Origin: an uncultured Selenomonadaceae bacterium
GTDB lineage: Bacteria > Bacillota > Negativicutes > Selenomonadales > Selenomonadaceae
Assembly (NCBI GenBank): GCA_905233965.1
Contig: CAJOFG010000041.1
Location: forward strand, 1-8,178
Length of the DNA stretch: 8,178 bases
Direction: 5' to 3'
Positions 7,330-8,178 of this stretch are shown here, in pieces (positions within the stretch are counted from its first letter, which is position 1; the number at the start of each line of letters is the position of its first letter). The notes below the pieces were generated by a model. That model was not told the DNA's origin and did not search any database. It worked only from the letters and a program-made list of their open reading frames with translations. Both the position numbers and the translations under genes were made by a program.

Positions 7330-7689
7330 TCACATATCTTTTTTTGTTTTATGTTCTTCCCGGTCGCCTCTGTCGTTTAATGCCGTTTTAAAATCGATTA
7401 TCGTTTGATCGCGGTTTGTTCCCTTGTGAGCGACATGAGGATTCAACTTGTATGTTTTGTTAAGACCGACTCGCGGTCCTTCAACGATGATAGAACGTTC
7501 GCATAATCCCTTAATCGCTCTGGAAACGTTTGGTTGTTTCATTCCGAGTTCATCGGCAATACTTTGTTGACTCACAAGCAAATAATTTTCAAAATCAGTT
7601 TTTCCAAGCAACTTCAAAAAAACGCGATACTCTTCGTAAGTCAGTTTGTCATCAGCGATTTTGGAAATAGCCTCTTGATACAACAACAA
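7330..7689 (-). CDS. RepL-like winged-helix protein, 5'-truncated tandem paralog
   Basis: A 119-residue winged-helix protein resembling the RepL (plasmid replication/maintenance) and MarR-like fold: SIADELGMKQPNVSRAIKGL is the helix-turn-helix, EGPRVGLNKTYKLNP the wing, and AHKGTNRDQ the tail. It parallels its upstream neighbour; 39 of 42 residues match from RSIIVEG to TALND. Homology to the neighbour continues upstream of the TTG at 7689 (residues NEQLRNEWIA, back to about 7719, overlapping the neighbour's stop), yet no ATG or GTG lies in that frame before the TAA at 7734-7732. Start options are three consecutive TTG codons (7689, 7686, 7683) with a weak GAGTGG upstream. Two of these TTG triplets look like an insertion relative to the paralog. 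It may be translated poorly, through coupling to the upstream gene, or be a remnant. The strong protein conservation argues it was, or still is, functional. Confidence 0.6.
   Translation of the reverse strand: MLLYQEAISKIADDKLTYEEYRVFLKLLGKTDFENYLLVSQQSIADELGMKQPNVSRAIKGLCERSIIVEGPRVGLNKTYKLNPHVAHKGTNRDQTIIDFKTALNDRGDREEHKTKKDM
7371..7410. repeat. 40-bp exact repeat at the 3' end of the second winged-helix gene
   Basis: Identical to 7726-7765 (offset 355). Both copies code for the shared C-terminal QTIIDFKTALND stretch of the paralogs, so this is the best-conserved part of the tandem gene duplication. Confidence 0.95.
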
Positions 7690-7714
7690 CGCAATCCACT
7701 CATTTCTTAACTGC

Positions 7715-8178
7715 TCATTTTTCTTTGTCGTTTAATGCCGTTTTAAAATCGATTATCGTTTGATCTCGTTTTGTTCCTTTGTGTGCAACGTACGGATTCA
7801 ATCGATACGTCTTGTTAAGACCGACTCGCGGTCCTTCCACAATGATCGAACGTTCTCGAAGAGTTTTCAGAGCCTTTGCAACATTAACGCGATGTATGCC
7901 CAATTCTTCAGCCATCTTAGTTTGATTTACTGTCAAGTAGTTATCAAAATCCGTTTTGCCGAGTATGTACAAAAAGACACTGCTTTGCTCTCCGGTTAAT
8001 CTTTCTTTGGCAATTTGTGTGATAGCATCTTGATACAAAGCAACCCACCCGTTTCCTAAATGTTTGTTTTTTAAGGGAAAACAGCCTGTAATATCGCCTG
8101 TTTCTCCGTCGGTAACCATTATATACTTTTTTTCGTTGAGGTGTACAGGAATTTTTATCGGTGTTTCGAGATTTTTTT
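7715..8178 (-). CDS. RepL-like winged-helix protein, partial at right edge
   Basis: 153 residues are visible and the start lies off the window. An ATG exists at 8119, but the frame stays open to the edge and the 19 residues before it (KNLETPIKIPVHLNEKKYI) look like genuine protein, so the true N-terminus is probably further upstream. The ETGDITG turn, then GNGWVALYQDAI, the helix-turn-helix KMAEELGIHRVNVAKALKTL, the wing EGPRVGLNKTYRLNP and the tail AHKGTKRDQ resemble RepL-type replication/maintenance proteins of Firmicutes plasmids and related winged-helix regulators. Its direct neighbour is a truncated paralog. Nothing else in the window looks plasmid-borne, so a chromosomal regulator or a relic of an integrated element are both possible. 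Family assignment is by recall of motif pattern. Confidence 0.72.
   Translation of the reverse strand, partial: KNLETPIKIPVHLNEKKYIMVTDGETGDITGCFPLKNKHLGNGWVALYQDAITQIAKERLTGEQSSVFLYILGKTDFDNYLTVNQTKMAEELGIHRVNVAKALKTLRERSIIVEGPRVGLNKTYRLNPYVAHKGTKRDQTIIDFKTALNDKEK
7726..7765. repeat. 40-bp exact repeat at the 3' end of the first winged-helix gene
   Basis: Partner of 7371-7410. It ends close to the junction between the two genes, as expected for a tandem duplication whose second unit starts near the stop of the first. Confidence 0.95.

Noticed and set aside
1..8178. CRISPR arrays, tRNA/rRNA genes, transposases and integrases
   Set aside because: None seen on either strand. The only repeats are the deoB, intergenic, winged-helix and linker repeats listed above.

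Overview
The window holds one long leftward (minus-strand) transcription unit. It joins a membrane sensing module to the last two steps of nucleoside breakdown, and two leftward small DNA-binding genes lie upstream of it. Shine-Dalgarno sites of the AAGGAG type, TTG starts, a RepL-like winged-helix family, a Firmicutes-style uridine phosphorylase and a Drm-type phosphopentomutase point to a Bacillota bacterium. Two AGGATTT...GTCGAA boxes remind me of Negativicutes intergenic regions, but placement below phylum is a guess. The 8178-base length and a 99-base exact repeat that begins at base 1 suggest a whole metagenome contig rather than a slice of a finished genome.

Layout, in the direction of transcription (right to left). 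8178-7330: two tandem paralogous RepL-like winged-helix genes. The first runs off the right edge and the second lacks any ATG or GTG start. 7329-7011: a gene-free stretch built from two nearly identical 87/89-base direct repeats. Between them lies a decayed copy of the start of the next gene, which carries a terminator-like hairpin. 7010-5706: an integral membrane protein of the lactose/cellobiose PTS EIIC family, without IIA or IIB partners and with Pro where the family has its key His. 5713-4595: a BMP-family (nucleoside-type) substrate-binding protein held by an N-terminal membrane helix, with no ABC transporter genes nearby. 4605-1792: a 937-residue hybrid histidine kinase (two membrane helices, extracytoplasmic sensor domain, HisKA, HATPase, receiver, long low-complexity linker, Hpt). 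1789-1022: uridine phosphorylase (udp). 976 to the left edge: phosphopentomutase (deoB), which carries an internal exact duplication that removes part of its normal middle region.

The five operon genes are tightly packed: an 8-nt overlap, an 11-nt overlap, a 2-nt gap and a 45-nt gap. The reading I favour is a nucleoside- or pentose-sensing assembly. The tethered BMP protein would bind ligand and signal through the kinase, as LuxP does with LuxQ. The EIIC-like protein would act as non-PTS transporter or co-sensor, and Udp plus DeoB would convert uridine to uracil and ribose-5-phosphate. The ligand, the EIIC role and the phosphorelay output partner are all inferred; no DNA-binding response regulator is present in the window.
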